A stretch of 64,000 bases of DNA from Hoplostethus atlanticus. Taxonomy: Eukaryota; Chordata; Actinopteri; Trachichthyiformes; Trachichthyidae. The stretch spans positions 496,001 through 560,000 of the forward strand of contig JAXDDX010000166.1 of the NCBI GenBank assembly GCA_034670405.1, read 5' to 3'. Positions 33,875-46,702 of this stretch are shown here, piece by piece. Every line of letters starts with the position of its first letter. The stretch's first letter is position 1. The notes under the pieces are model-generated. The model was given only the letters and a program-made list of their open reading frames with translations, made no database searches and had not been told where the DNA came from. The position numbers and the translations under genes were made by a program.

Positions 33875-34306
33875 AGAATTGATGTTAACATTTTTACTAA
33901 TCACATACAAGGCCTCACAAGGTCTGCCAGATGACTATGTATTCAAGCTGCTATGTCATATTTCACTTTCAGGCCCCTTGGGTCCTGTAATGCAGGGCTC
34001 TTGGTCATTACTGTCTAGATTAAAACCAAGAGGCAGCCAAGCTTTTCTTATAATGGCACCTAGAGTCTGAAACAGCCGTCCACGAAGAGAGCTGCTAAAT
34101 CTGTTATTGCTTTTAAACCACATTTCAAAACTACTTTTTATAGGATGGCTTTTAATAATGGCTTTATTTTTAATGGTGTTTTATATTGTGTTTTATCCCT
34201 TGTGTTTTATCCCTTGCTTTTACACTATATTTTATTTTAATTTATTCTTTATGGAAAGCAATTTGTGCCCGATGAAGGGAAAGTGCTATATAAATTGTTA
34301 TTATGG
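33875..34306 (+). mobile_element. 5'-truncated L2-type LINE, 3' end
   Basis: Translation gives LLITYKASQGLPDDYVFKLL, then LLSRLKPRGSQAFLIMAPRV, stop, NSRPRRAAKSVIAFKPHFK. This is the pattern at the C-terminus of L2/Maui-type reverse transcriptases (YKALHGL... RAF..AAP.LWNSLP... FK..LKT). The 3' UTR ends with AAAGTGCTATATAAA, also typical of that group. Dead fragment. Confidence 0.65.
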
Positions 34307-35124
34307 TTTTCTAGCAGTGTGGCTGCTACGGCCTAATGCCTACAGACGTTACACAGCTCCATGTCAGTAGCTTTAGGGAAATGCCATAGGCTCACACAGG
34401 CAACTTGCTCTGAAACTGTCTCACTGCAGAGCCTGCTCTGGGCCAGTGGTCTAGGGCCTGAGGGGCGTGGTGGTCTCTGGGTCTAACAATGAGGACAGGT
34501 GGGGTTACTGGTATTCAGGTCAACCAAGGCCCAGCTTAGCCCCATGCAAGGGTGGAACAGATGCAAATGAGCTTTTAAGCTGCAGCTAGTGAGACAACAT
34601 TCTCTGGAGCTACCTCATTCAGCCCCTTTATCTTGTCCTAAGCTGGGGATCCAGACAGCCGTTCTCTGGGCTAGTATCTGGGTGTTGGGAACAGGGAGGG
34701 AGACTGTGACCCAAATGCCCCTGTTCTTCTGTCCATCTTGTCTCTCGTCTAGGCCTGCAATATGTCTGTCTCCTGGCAGCTCTGCCTGTCACTGTTTGAG
34801 CTCCCTTCAGGAATTCTCTGACTAAGCCTGAGCCCAAAAACATCTCCCTCTTGTAAGGCTGCGAGCTCTTCCCTCTTACTGGCAAAAAAAAAAAAATCAG
34901 GCGTGGAATGTTAAAAAGAGGCTGATATTTCAGTCTCCTAAAAGGTATTTTGCATCTGTAATCACACTGTCACACTTTGTGGCATTTTGTGTGTTTTGTC
35001 TTGCATGTTAGTCTATGTGTGTGTACATGTGGGGTTAGTGGCTATTAGATTACTGTTGCCATGGTTTCTTCTGTTTTGATGGCTCTTATATAATGTTGTT
35101 GGTGGCTGGTTGCTGTGAAAAACG

Positions 35125-35125
<1 letters not shown>

Positions 35126-35176
<51 letters not shown>
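35126..35176. repeat. (CA)n microsatellite
   Basis: About 25 uninterrupted CA units. Confidence 0.9.
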
Positions 35177-35180
<4 letters not shown>

Positions 35181-35570
35181 GTGTCAGTAAATGTTGCTAA
35201 CCACCCCCACAGCCTTGTCCTTCCTAGAAGAGAGCAGCCTGAGGACAAACAACAACTCCTCTCACATCCTCTTACTGTCTTTTTTCCATCACACCCTCTC
35301 GCTCTCTTGCTCACTCTCTCATTCCCTCTCTTTCTCCTCATCACTACCTCCATCACCCTCTTTGGAAAGCTTCTTTGTCATCATTCTCTCACCTCCTCCC
35401 CGCCCCAGTTCTCCTTCTATCCACTTTATCTCTCTCTCTAGTCATATCTGTATTGATTTTTGTAGGCCTCTCCTGTCATATCTCCATATCTCTTAATTCA
35501 CACACTCTCAATCTCTCCAGCTCGCCAAATTGCTTCCATTTTCACACACACACTCAAACACAGAAACATG

Positions 35571-35576
35571 CGCACG

Positions 35577-35614
<38 letters not shown>
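35571..35614. repeat. (CA)n microsatellite
   Basis: CA array starting with CGCACGCACG, within a long pyrimidine-rich stretch (35200-35820). Confidence 0.9.
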
Positions 35615-35617
<3 letters not shown>

Positions 35618-36459
35618 TCTTTATCATTCATCTATCTCCATCTATCTCCATCTGTCTCTGTCAGGCACAACATCTCTATCTCTCCATCAGACTCCCAACG
35701 TCTTTCAATTCTCTGTCTCTCCCCTCCTTCAGGATATAGTTATTCCTAATCTCTTCTTCTCTACATTTCTATCAATCTCTTCTAAAATATATCTCCATTC
35801 CCCTTAGCTCTGTCTTACTCACTTTGCTTTTCCATTTATTAGACACCTTTGCAGCTCCTCTCTCTTCACCTCTTTCTTTCACAACTCCCTTGACTATGTG
35901 TGTTGACCTACACACTGGCTGTCTGCCACTGTCTGCAGGGAGACAGTGTGTGTTTGTGCATACCTGTTGAATATCTGTAGGGCAAAGTGTTGACAATGCC
36001 CCTTTCTGCCATGGTGTCACTGAGAAACACTCATTGTGTATTTGTTGCTGTAGCAAGATTTATATTCATTTTAGAGCCTCGGAAAATCTCAGGATAATTT
36101 CATTGCTCCTGGTTCCTGCTTGGTATGACAGAGCTGTTGCTGTGGCAGTAGAGCTGCCTCCGGGGACAGGAGCACTGCCAGCACTAAAGGTCTGCACTAA
36201 AGGTCTTTGTAGGCCCATCTGGGGGAGCGTTTGTACGTGTGTACATGTTGTGATTTGGATTCATTTTTCTGTTAATATTATTTCATTGTCAATTGCACTG
36301 TGGGATAGACCGAATGATGTCAGAGATGACGAAGAAGTGAGATCCCACACCAGTGGGGTACTTCCTGTCACCAGCATGAGCGTGGTTGGAAGTCATTTGT
36401 TTGTATTTATGGGAACCTGCAACATATCAGCAACTTTTGCAGATATATTCTGCTGTTAA

Positions 36460-36825
36460 TACCTGTGGAGGTCTGCCCTGGGTCTGCCCTGGGGTTTCCT
36501 CCTAGTACTAACCCTCCAAAGGGAGGTGCCGGGGGTGCATCCTTACCAGGTGCCCAAAAAACCTCAACTGGCTCCTCTAAATGTGGAGGAGCAGCAGCTT
36601 TGACTCCGAGGTCCTCCCGTACCACTGAGCTCCTCGCCCTCTCAAACAGAGTGAGGCCAACCACCCTGCAGAGAAACCTCATTTTGATTGCTTGTAGCTG
36701 CAATCTCATTCTTTCGGTCTGAGCTCGGGACCCTAGGTGAGGGTCGAAAAGAAGACTGACTGGTAAATCAAGAGGGGCAGTTGCTCACCCCTCACCCGAA
36801 TGGAACAGACCACCAGTTTTTGAGA
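36460..36825 (-). mobile_element. Fragment of a non-LTR retrotransposon coding region
   Basis: On the minus strand a frame reads SQLRFFGHLVRMHPRHLP, and an adjacent frame SVVREDLGVKAAAPPHLEEP, the pattern of the C-terminal part of a common teleost LINE (..SQLRWFGHLVRMPPGRLP..). The frame is broken in several places. The clade is not certain. Confidence 0.6.
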
Positions 36826-37940
36826 AACTTTGTTTGAGATCTGCACAAAAACAGTGATTATACTATATTGGACAGACAGACCAATCCTGTCAACCCTGTC
36901 TCTTTCTTCCCCCTCTTATTCATTCATTTATGTATTTATTGGCTCATTTAAGCATTTTCTTCTACTCATCAGCAACACATAACTGTCCTCTTGTTTCTAC
37001 CTCTACTGCTACCACAAAGCACATCCATACAAACACTTGCATAGGCCTAGCTCACCCCATGCAACTGCTTCCCAACAACCATTATTCACCACACATTATC
37101 TCTATGCACATGTACAGCACACCTGTCATTTGTCATGTTGCTTACCTGTGTCCACCCCTTCTTTCCTATTTGTGCATCATTTCTGCTTCTTTGTTGTTCC
37201 TCTGCCTACGTATGTACTTGTCTCTGTCTACCATCTGTTCATCCTTGCCTTTGTTTGTGTATTGTCGGTCTGTTTTCTACACTGAACATAATAAAAGAAA
37301 TTAAAAATGTTGATGCCACAGACTGCTCCATCTTAGACCATCCCTGATGATGTCACTACCAACAGCCGGCATTTTTTTACACCCAGTCTATGAATACACA
37401 GGAATGTATGTTATACCCTTTGGGGCCATCTAAAACAAAGTTGTGATAGTGAGGACAAGGCTAGGGGACTGGTGCTGTCTGTTCTTGCCTATAGCCCTGT
37501 AGGTGAGATCAGTCAATCAAACACCTTGTTTCTAACGCTTGTCTCACCTCCCCCTCCCCAGTCTTCCTCATCCTTTTTCCTCTGCCATCTTTCTCTCTCA
37601 ACCAACTTGTTCTCTTTTTCTTTCCATTCTCTGCCCCCTCCCTCTCCTCCTGCTTTCCACCCGGCTCACGTCCCATTTGCTCCCCATTTCCCTCCCCCTC
37701 TCTTCCTTTTTTGTCTTTTATCTTGCGCTCTTCTCGTTCACTATATTATCCCTTTTTGATATGCTTCCATCTGTCTATTGCCCATCTCCCCATCTGCTCG
37801 CTTCCAGCTTCTTCTATTTCTCCTCTTATCCCTCAATTCCACTGTTCCCTCTGCACCCTTCCCATCCCTCCCCCTGCTCACCACCCTGCTCACGTCCAGG
37901 TCTGTTTCCACTGATAAGACTCTCACTTACACACATGCGT

Positions 37941-37941
<1 letters not shown>

Positions 37942-37980
<39 letters not shown>
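37942..37980. repeat. (CA)n microsatellite
   Basis: About 19 uninterrupted CA units. Confidence 0.9.
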
Positions 37981-37982
<2 letters not shown>

Positions 37983-40900
37983 AAAAAGAGATAAGAGGGT
38001 TCCATTAACAGCATAGTTAGCATCACAGCTAACTGCTAGCTCTCTCTTCTCTAATACTGTTGCTAATGAATATGTCATCATTGATCTATCACTCCAAGAA
38101 ATAGAGGAAGAGTGAGTGGACGGCAAAGGAGAGAGTGAGAAAGCGGCCAAAAGAGAGAAAAGGTCTATTTGGAAATCTATTTTGTTTGTAGCTGGACTGA
38201 AAACAAAGTTATTACCTGATATGTCATCGTCGACTCAGGTAGAGAGAGCGGTGAATAAGTTGGTTTATCTGAGACCTCCAGGCTGAGTTATAGGACAGGC
38301 AGGTTATTACTGTCAGATATACAGCAATTTTCCCTTCTGGTCCACACAGTGTTTCCAGCCGAGCACCAATACACTAGAAAGTCTCAATCTAAACATTTCT
38401 TGACCATATTTTATGTAGTAAATCTGGAGGGATAGAAATTGATCATTTTGCAACTTTCCTAACTAATTGTAACTCAAAATGCAACATGAACAGTTTACAG
38501 CCCCATATACTGTCATACTATCAATCCTTGTATCAGAACAACGTCAGTCCAGCATTTTGAGAGAGGAAAAATATTCTGTTTTCAATGTGATTAATCACAA
38601 TGTAAGAAAAGTGGGACAGTGTTTGAGCAGGATGTGCCATGCCGCAATCACGGAGCCTTCATTTATTTGGAGGTTTAACTCGCTTCAACCTCTGGACTCA
38701 TACCCCAGTCCACTGTCCAATTTTCATCACATTTTGTTTTGGTTTTCTGCCATGATCATTAGAGGCTATTTCAGTAATTCTGATTGCAAATTGAAAATGG
38801 TTTCCTCTGTGTTTGGATGAAAAGGACTTTGAAAGGAAAAGGAAGCATTGATCGGACAGGACTGATATTTAAACTGAAACCATAGAGAGAATCTTCTTAA
38901 TGAAAGCAAAGGCATGTCTTTCAACAAATCATGTAACAGTCTGCTCTTCATCAGGCTGACTTGGGTTGCTTTAATACATCAGCATCGTATGGGATCCTCC
39001 AGGCTAGGAGTGAATAACTGAACAATTTCCAACAGTCTGCAACACATGCTGAATTAGGCAGAAACTTCGGGTGAGCCTCGTCTGTATAAACATTCTCTGT
39101 GCATCTGCTACATTTTGTAGTTTAGACTGCCATATTCCTGGTATAGAGTCACTGATGGGAAATAGCTCAGGTCATATGAGAAGTGCATGGTATTTTTGTG
39201 AGTGTGCCTGTGTATGAGTGCCGTGTGGGTGGAGATGCAATTCCACTTGTCTCCTGACTGTCTGCCTTTTGAATAGACTGAAATGCACAGAAGTTGCCAA
39301 ACACAACTGTAGCTAGCATTGCTGTACTCTGTTTCACAATGCAGCTGCTGGTAGGAAGTTTGAGGCGGTCATAACACGAAGCCATATAATATATATAATG
39401 TATCTGGTTCTGAGAAGTAGCACTTCATTTGCAAAATCCCAAGGTGTGTTAACATCAAGTCACGAGGAAAGGAAAGTGTGGATGTGAGTGAGATTCATCA
39501 CCTGAACTGGAATAAACTGTTTGGGCTTGATAATGAAATATTGACTAATTGGGTCATTTATCAAAAGAGCATATGACCATGTCTGGCTGTGTAATGAATA
39601 AATTATGTTCCTAACTTTTTCTTTGCGACAGTTGCACCATATTTCATATCCAGCTTGTTTAATGTGGTATGACAGTAAGCAGTGTTCGTATCAGGTAGTT
39701 CCTGTTGAACTCCATCCATGCCATTGGACGTATTTATGCCATGGTCTGACCCACCTCCCACATACTCTCACAACTCAAATGTCATCTTATTCTAAATGTC
39801 AGTGCAAATGAAAGTCTTTCCTTAAATGGAGCCTTGGGAAAGGAGACTGTCACTTGACTGCTGCCGTACTCCTCATGCCCTATACAACTGTGAAGCCACT
39901 GTTAAGTCTTGTCGCTGCAGTGATGTATTGTGTTTGTTGTGATTTTGTGCGTCCACCAAGATATCCGTTCAAGGTAGAGCCATGAAACATGCTAGAATTG
40001 TCAGAGTGAACGACCTTGACTTACAAGGGCTGATATGTTGGTGGGATATTGCAGCTACCAACTGACTGTCTTGTTCAGGACAGGGTTTCTGAAAAGCACT
40101 TCAACACTTAACAGTGTTAGTCATAAAACTCACTATCAGGGTCATTTATGTATTTATTTAGTCATTTATTTATTTAGTCGTCAGCACCCCATTTCACCAT
40201 TTGTATATTAGTCTAGAAAAGGTTGTTCATAAAAGCACACAGCAGTGGAAAAACACCACCTGCTCCTCTGGTGTTTTTGTCAGCTGGCATCTAAAATATG
40301 AAAAAATATCTAGGATAAAAAATGTTGCAGCAAATTATGTTACAGGCATCACATGATGTCAGGGTGTCAACCATTTATTTCTTTGGAAACACATACATTT
40401 TTCCCAATTTTCTTTTTTCTTAAAATAGTGAGGTGACTGCAGGTGAGAACTTGAAACTTCACCGTGTCTTAAATGCCGTCCACTGAACTTGAACACAGGC
40501 ATGGTCATCCACTAGCGTGTCTGTCAGATGTGCAGTGCTCATTTGGTATAACGATTTCACTAGCTGTCATCAGAATAGAGCAACGGTAATCCGACTCAGT
40601 CACAGCAATCACTGCCGCAGTTGATTCATCAGTAGATAAACCAGTTCTAATTAACAGGACTGATTTAGTGCTTCCAGATTTGTCTCGGCTCCAGTGCAGT
40701 GTTTGTCTGTATCCCACTATAAGGCAATGAAGCAAAGCTGATCCCAGTGTTAAAAAGGAAGATATTGATTCCTTTTCCCCGTTGCTAACGATTCAAACTA
40801 TTAAACTTTGTCAGTCGATACCAAGCAATCTGATGTGTTATGCTCACTCAACAACATAGAGTAGTAGACCCCAACGATAAGAGACATATCCCATTTTTAT

Positions 40901-41050
40901 CCATTAGAAAGATCTGACATCCTCCTGTATCTGAAAAACACTGAAAATCGTGTTGGTCTTGGAATCAGATTTTAGACAGTAAAATTGTATATATTATGGC
41001 ATGAAGGGTGCACAACTGTTTTTTATGTGTATATCTGTATGTGTTTGCAG

Positions 41051-41053
<3 letters not shown>

Positions 41054-41092
<39 letters not shown>
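41054..41092. repeat. (TG)n microsatellite
   Basis: About 19 TG units; a second shorter TG run is at about 41270-41292. Confidence 0.9.
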
Positions 41093-41093
<1 letters not shown>

Positions 41094-41371
41094 GGGTTGG
41101 ATTGGCAAGGAGTTCGGAGTGTTAGGCGTTTGCTGAACTTGGTCTCCACCAGGCATCATGAGAAGCCCGACCCCGACCCCTGGCCTCCAGGTCAGAGGCC
41201 AGACTTCTTTCCTGCGATGAGCTGTTAGCTGACCTTAGGGTCAGTCAGTCGGCTATAAGAGTGTGTATCTGTGTGTGTGTGTGTGTGTGTGTTTGTGTTT
41301 GAACCACACTACCCAGTGATCTGATGTACCATGACAGGGCAGCAGGACTGAAAAAAAAATGTCCCTGTGTA

Positions 41372-41374
<3 letters not shown>

Positions 41375-41442
<68 letters not shown>

Positions 41443-41520
41443 TCTCTGTCTGTCTCTCTGTCTCTGTCTCTGTGTATCTAGCTTTCCTCTTCTCTCTTTT
41501 CTCTCTCTCTCTCCATGCTT
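41375..41520. repeat. (CT)n microsatellite with degenerate tail
   Basis: Pure CT to about 41429, then CTCTGTCT-type imperfect units. Confidence 0.9.
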
Positions 41521-41869
41521 CAGGGGAAATGGGGGAGTTGATTAAACAGGACAAACACACCGGGAAAATTACATTCCCAAGGAATGTTTTTTGGAACACA
41601 AATCTCCCTCTTCATTTGACACACATATCTCTATGTCAATAACAGTTGGTGATTTTTGTCGTCCTCTATTCCTGGTCCAAAACGCAATTAGCTGTCACAG
41701 ATCCCTTCCTCTCTCCTGTCCTTCCCTCTCCTAATCCCTGGTCTCTGTCTCTACGTTTTTCTTCCTGCCTGGCTGTTAGGAGAGAATCCCTAAGCCGTAA
41801 GCCCGGCGGCACAGTGAATTGTGAAACCAAACAGCGGGAGCAGCAGCAGATAGACAGTGTCTGAGAAAA

Positions 41870-42477
41870 GGGAGGGCGGGGGGGGTGGGAGCGATAGATA
41901 GAGTGAGAGGCGAAAGGAGAGAGAGAGAGAGGAAGAGCATGTTAAGAGAGAGAGAGGCGCTCATACTGAACGAGGCAGAGGCAACAGCTACAGCAACAGA
42001 GCCAGCACACTCCCCCTCTCGTTCTCATAATCCCAGATCCACACCAGGGGAGATGGAGGGCACCCTGCCCCGCTAAGGAGCACTGTCTCAGGGAAGGAAA
42101 TCTCACATGAGCCCCCCCCTGAGCCTGGATCATTTTTGGACAATAACCACCGGGGAGTGAAAGGAGGTGTGTACACGCGAGCCAGCCGGAGGAAGGGAGG
42201 GAGGGAGGGAGAGAGAGAGGAGAAGTAGAGAGAGGGAAGGGGGATGAGTGGCAGGTTCAGTACAGCTGCTGATGCCAGGGTCTGACAGAGAAGGAGGCAG
42301 CCAGAGAGAGTGAGGGAGCGGAGGACCTGAGGATCGGAGGAGTGGAAGGCTGGCACGTGTCGAACAGCTTCAGCAACTTATGGGCCGAGGGAGAAGCAGA
42401 GGAGGACACAGAGGCAAAATACATACGCACACAACTGGACAGATGAGGAGGGACCAGGGACCATGCTTCAGTCCTGG
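41870..42477 (+). other. Candidate 5' UTR exon of lingo3
   Basis: A GA-rich but not purely repetitive block, higher in GC than its surroundings, ends with CAGTCCTGG followed by a GTATGT donor at 42478. LINGO genes have non-coding first exons far upstream of the coding exon, and the next acceptor on this strand with good context is at 61525. Joining the two would give a short upstream ORF before the lingo3 ATG. This is inference without transcript support. Confidence 0.3.
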
Positions 42478-44946
42478 GTATGTTCACTTATACTATGTGC
42501 TGCATGGACGCCCCCTCCTCCCACACCACACACACACACACACACATATACTGTGCTCTCGGTACAGTGCATGCTTGCATATCTTCAGGGATGATGTCTA
42601 CCCACACTGACAAGTCTCCCTACTTGTCCTCAAATACTTCCAGCAGAGGAAGGAGCAAGGCGACGAGGAGGAGATTTGGCCTGTGTGTGTGTGTGTGTGT
42701 GTACATGCATGGGTCTGCCTGGGCATGCTAGCTCAGCCTCCACCACACCTCTTATGTTATAATGGGATTGTATACCACCAGAGGCATTTCATAATAGGTT
42801 TCATGAGCTGTCCGAGTGATGCATGTAAACACACCTCCAGTGGTAGGATGCTGTCATGTTTCATGTAGCTGTTACATTGGATATTACATTGCAAACTTTC
42901 TATGTGGGTTGTTTGTTCTGGCAAAAGCTTGGGCAGCTTTGCTTAGCGTTGAGTAATAAATTAAGCACAACGGGAGATCAGACTTTCTAACATAACTTTA
43001 TTGGCTCGGTGCTGTGTTGTGTTTTGACAGCTCCAGTGCATCTTGTTTGTGTGCTCTGGTCTGAAACATGTAGCGCCGTGTGTATAGCCATGCTACAGCG
43101 CTGTTTGCCATGTGAACATTGACATCTGTGGCCATGTGTTATGTCATGTAATGGCAGAGTGCATCAGGTTTGCATGAGGTGCCTCTTCTTACTTCCAGTC
43201 CAACTGCCATTTCAATCCGCTGTCCCTCCTTCTCTCCATCACACTCTTTCCACCATCTTCCCTCTTTTTCCCTGTTTCACTTTCCAATTATAGGCTGTCA
43301 CCTGTTTTGGTAAGCGCTCTCCCGTTCCTCCTGATCTTAACCTGTCTCCATTTTCATTCTCTTGTTGTGCAATTACCGCCAACCGTCTCTACACCCCCAG
43401 ACAGCATGACTGACTACCTGCCTGTCTGCCGTTCTATTATCAAACTGAAGGAACATGGTGATTTTCTATCAGTTGTGGATGGGCAATGAACAGACCTAAT
43501 GATGCCTGAATTCAGCAGCAACTATTTTGTTGCTGCTATGCAGATACATAAAAAAGATATAAATATGAAGCCTTTTATTGTACGGTAGAATACTTCCATT
43601 GTCGTATGATTATTTTCCATGTTGGCTCAATAAGGAGCCCTGACCAAAGTAATGCCTAAACACTGGCTCAGTGTTTGATAGTGCGAATTGTAATCGTGCA
43701 ATCACCTCATCATTTCTTCAAGTTGATATGCTGCTCATTAACTTGTTTGGGTTTCTGACTTTATTGCTGTTCTCAATCTCTTCTTCCTAAAAAAACATTC
43801 CCCCAGACAGACGTTTGGCATCCAGATCCCTCCCAGCATATGGGCAAACTGGGTGTCAGACAGACGGGACTTGCCAGTGGGCTGTTCCCCACTGAGTCTC
43901 TCTCGCTGGGGGTGCTGGAGGCATCTCCGTTCAAAACCCGATGTCTCTCTCTCTCTCTCTTTCTCTAGCCTCATTTGTAATGATCCCGCCTTACACCCTT
44001 TTTAGTACAACAGTGCAACTCATATATATACACAAACACACACACTCAAACCACCAGTATAACCCTTTTAGCAGAGCAGCGTGACAGCTGGCTGAAGAGT
44101 GGCATTGCTGGGCTCTCTGCTGCCAAGCCTGTAAAATGTACTGGGACGGAGAGGAGACAGAGGCTGGAAATGAAAACATCGTGGGGTCACTGTAGAGAGG
44201 GATGAGAGGATGAGAGGACAAAAATAAAAGTCGATACACAATAATGAAACAGAAAGAGGGTAATAGGAACAGTGAGATGAAAGTGAGTAGTGATGGAGGA
44301 GGAGGAGGTCTGAGGGGAGTTAAAGGGATAGATCGAAAAAAAAGGGTTTGGAAATGACCAGAAAAATGGAAGATTAAGGGTGAAAATGTTTAGCTTCTCT
44401 GTTGACCTGGCACTGAATGCTGATGTCTACTTCCAGCGAGTGGACACAGTGGCGAGGTGATGGCTTTCATCCACCTATGGGGAAAGAGGGTGAAGACGGA
44501 GAGAGAGAAACAGAGAGAACAAGAGGGGGACACCGATTGCCCTAGTATTGCGTTTGATAAAAAAAAAACAGAGCCTCGGTTGTGTCTCGTTAAGGCTTTA
44601 AACTCTGAGTAAAGAGTTCAAGACGAGAGAAGGGTTAACACTTCAGGGAGAAAGATGGGGGTGGGTTATTTCTACAGCAGGAGATGTTAGAGAGAGAGAG
44701 AGAGAGAGAGAGACGAGTGGAGGGAGAGCAAGGAAAGAGGGGGCCATGAGAGGTGAGACTAGGCTGTGTGAGAGGATTTGATTGGGAAGGTGACTGAGGC
44801 TATGTGGGTGTGTTAAAAGGAGCTCTTCATCTCACTGTGTGTGTAAGGATGATGTTTGACCTTGAGAAAATGCACCACGGACCTCGAAGATGTCCTATGT
44901 AGAGGACTGTGCTATTAGATTGCTGGATGGTGATTGCAGCACACGC

Positions 44947-45038
44947 TGCACATACATGCACACACACGTGCACATACATGCACACACACGTGCACATACA
45001 GTACATGCACACACACGTGCACATACATGCACACACAC
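44947..45038. repeat. 22-bp minisatellite, about four units
   Basis: The unit ATGCACACACACGTGCACAT plus AC is repeated with small changes. Each unit is nearly palindromic around CACGTG, which is also an E-box core. A pure CA run follows at 45131-45171. Confidence 0.8.
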
Positions 45039-45133
45039 CATTGGAGTGTCTCCGTAGTATGGAAGATTATATGGCCATACTGATACCCTTGGCATACAGC
45101 CACTACTACAGACAGGTTGACACACACGCATGC

Positions 45134-45176
<43 letters not shown>

Positions 45177-45682
45177 CCAGTCTTTATTAAGGTGCCTTGT
45201 AGACTAGAAACTCTAATTTCATGGCCTTGCTCTTTGTCTCATTCAACACAACAGCACAACACTAATGTTTTTAGGGTCATGGTTGCTGGTGTTGCAGTAC
45301 ATGTGCAAAATCAAAGCCGTGATCTCTGGCTTGACACAATCGCACCCAGTCAATAACAAACAGGCGGAGGAAACAGGCCATGTAACTAGCAGGATTCAAC
45401 AACAGCTTCTCTCTGAGGCCATTGCAGTCTCCGTCTCCCTCGCTTTTCAATTACAACCCGCTGGCCTCTGTTTTCTCTCACTTTCTTTCACTTCCTCCCT
45501 CTCAATGAATTATTCTCTCTTGCAATTTCCCTGTTTCCAATATTCTGTCTTTTCATTTTCCATTTGGCTTACTTTAATTTACTTTCAGATGTGACCCACA
45601 GCCTCTCGACTCTGTTTTTAATCTCTCTCATAGATGCTGTCTCTCCTGCGCTTTCCTTCACTTTCTCCCGCTCCCTCCCTCC

Positions 45683-45685
<3 letters not shown>

Positions 45686-45728
<43 letters not shown>
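45686..45728. repeat. (CT)n microsatellite
   Basis: About 21 CT units. Confidence 0.9.
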
Positions 45729-45730
<2 letters not shown>

Positions 45731-46646
45731 CTGTTTGGGTCTGATAGGGAAGTTTAAGGTCACCTGATATCTCTTGCCTAACACTCATCCTGAATTAGCA
45801 TTTCGCTTTGCCTCATTCTTCAGTCTGACACTACCATCCCTAGAGTCGTTCTCAATCTCTCTAAAATAGGGGGTCAAACTGGTCAAATTGATGGTGATTT
45901 GATATTTCCCTTCAAATTACAACATTTAGCTACTGAGCCATATGAAGTCTTTGGGGGTTTGTCTATCGTTGTCATTCTAAAAGGACCATTGAAAGGGTTC
46001 AATACCATTGTGGTCAGAGAGCCCGTTGAGAGGGAAGGAGAGCCAGATGCCTGACTCATTTAAAAAGTCTGAACAACTTCTCATGGTGTTGCTAACAATG
46101 TCATGATGCAGGGGGCTGGACCTGGGCAATGAGATTTCCCTCTCTGTCAAACACACATACACTATTTGCTTTATTTGCTGTGAAGCGAGTTGGGATGAGA
46201 GGATGATGACATGCAGCGAAGCAGGATGTCTTTGCACTATTACATTTGATCTTATCTATGATTATGGGTGTTAGCCGAGTAGGTCAGGATCACAAATGTC
46301 AACAGAAAAGGTGAGAATGTGTGATGGGGGTGTCTCAGTACTCACTGGACAATGTATCTTGCCCCCAACATCCTTCAGAGCACAGGGGCCCCACTCTATG
46401 TTACCTATATCTGTTCCTCTCATCACCTGTTCACCTGTGCAATGAGAGGAGTTCACAAGTTGTGTGTGTGTGTGTGTGGCAGCCCTCTCTCTTCCTCTCA
46501 TTACCTGCCCTGTTTGAGTTAAGGACTCATGTTCCTCAGACTTCATTAAATGTTGATGTGGGTCATGAGGTTTGTGGCTCTGCTCACCTGTAAGGCTGTG
46601 TGCTTCCCATTCCTCAGCAGATGTTAATGCAGGTCAATGAGATTAC

Positions 46647-46649
<3 letters not shown>

Positions 46650-46699
<50 letters not shown>
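46650..46699. repeat. (TG)n microsatellite
   Basis: About 25 TG units; further TG arrays lie at 46881-46918 and 47085-47133. Confidence 0.9.

Positions 46700-46702
<3 letters not shown>

Larger units (their letters stand above)
21210..41869. other. 20-kb stretch without a recognisable gene
   Basis: No ORF resembles a known domain or splices into one. The stretch contains microsatellites, a hairpin MITE at 26.6 kb, two copies of one dispersed repeat (24.4 and 31.7 kb), an L2-type LINE tail (34 kb) and another LINE piece (36.5 kb). Some AT-rich, non-repetitive patches with homeodomain-like TAATTA motifs (near 24590, 25830, 26300 and 30170) could be conserved non-coding elements, but this cannot be judged from one sequence. 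Confidence 0.5.

Noticed and set aside
44947-45038. Regular repeats as a CRISPR array
   Set aside because: Units are contiguous with no unique spacers, and the genome is a vertebrate.
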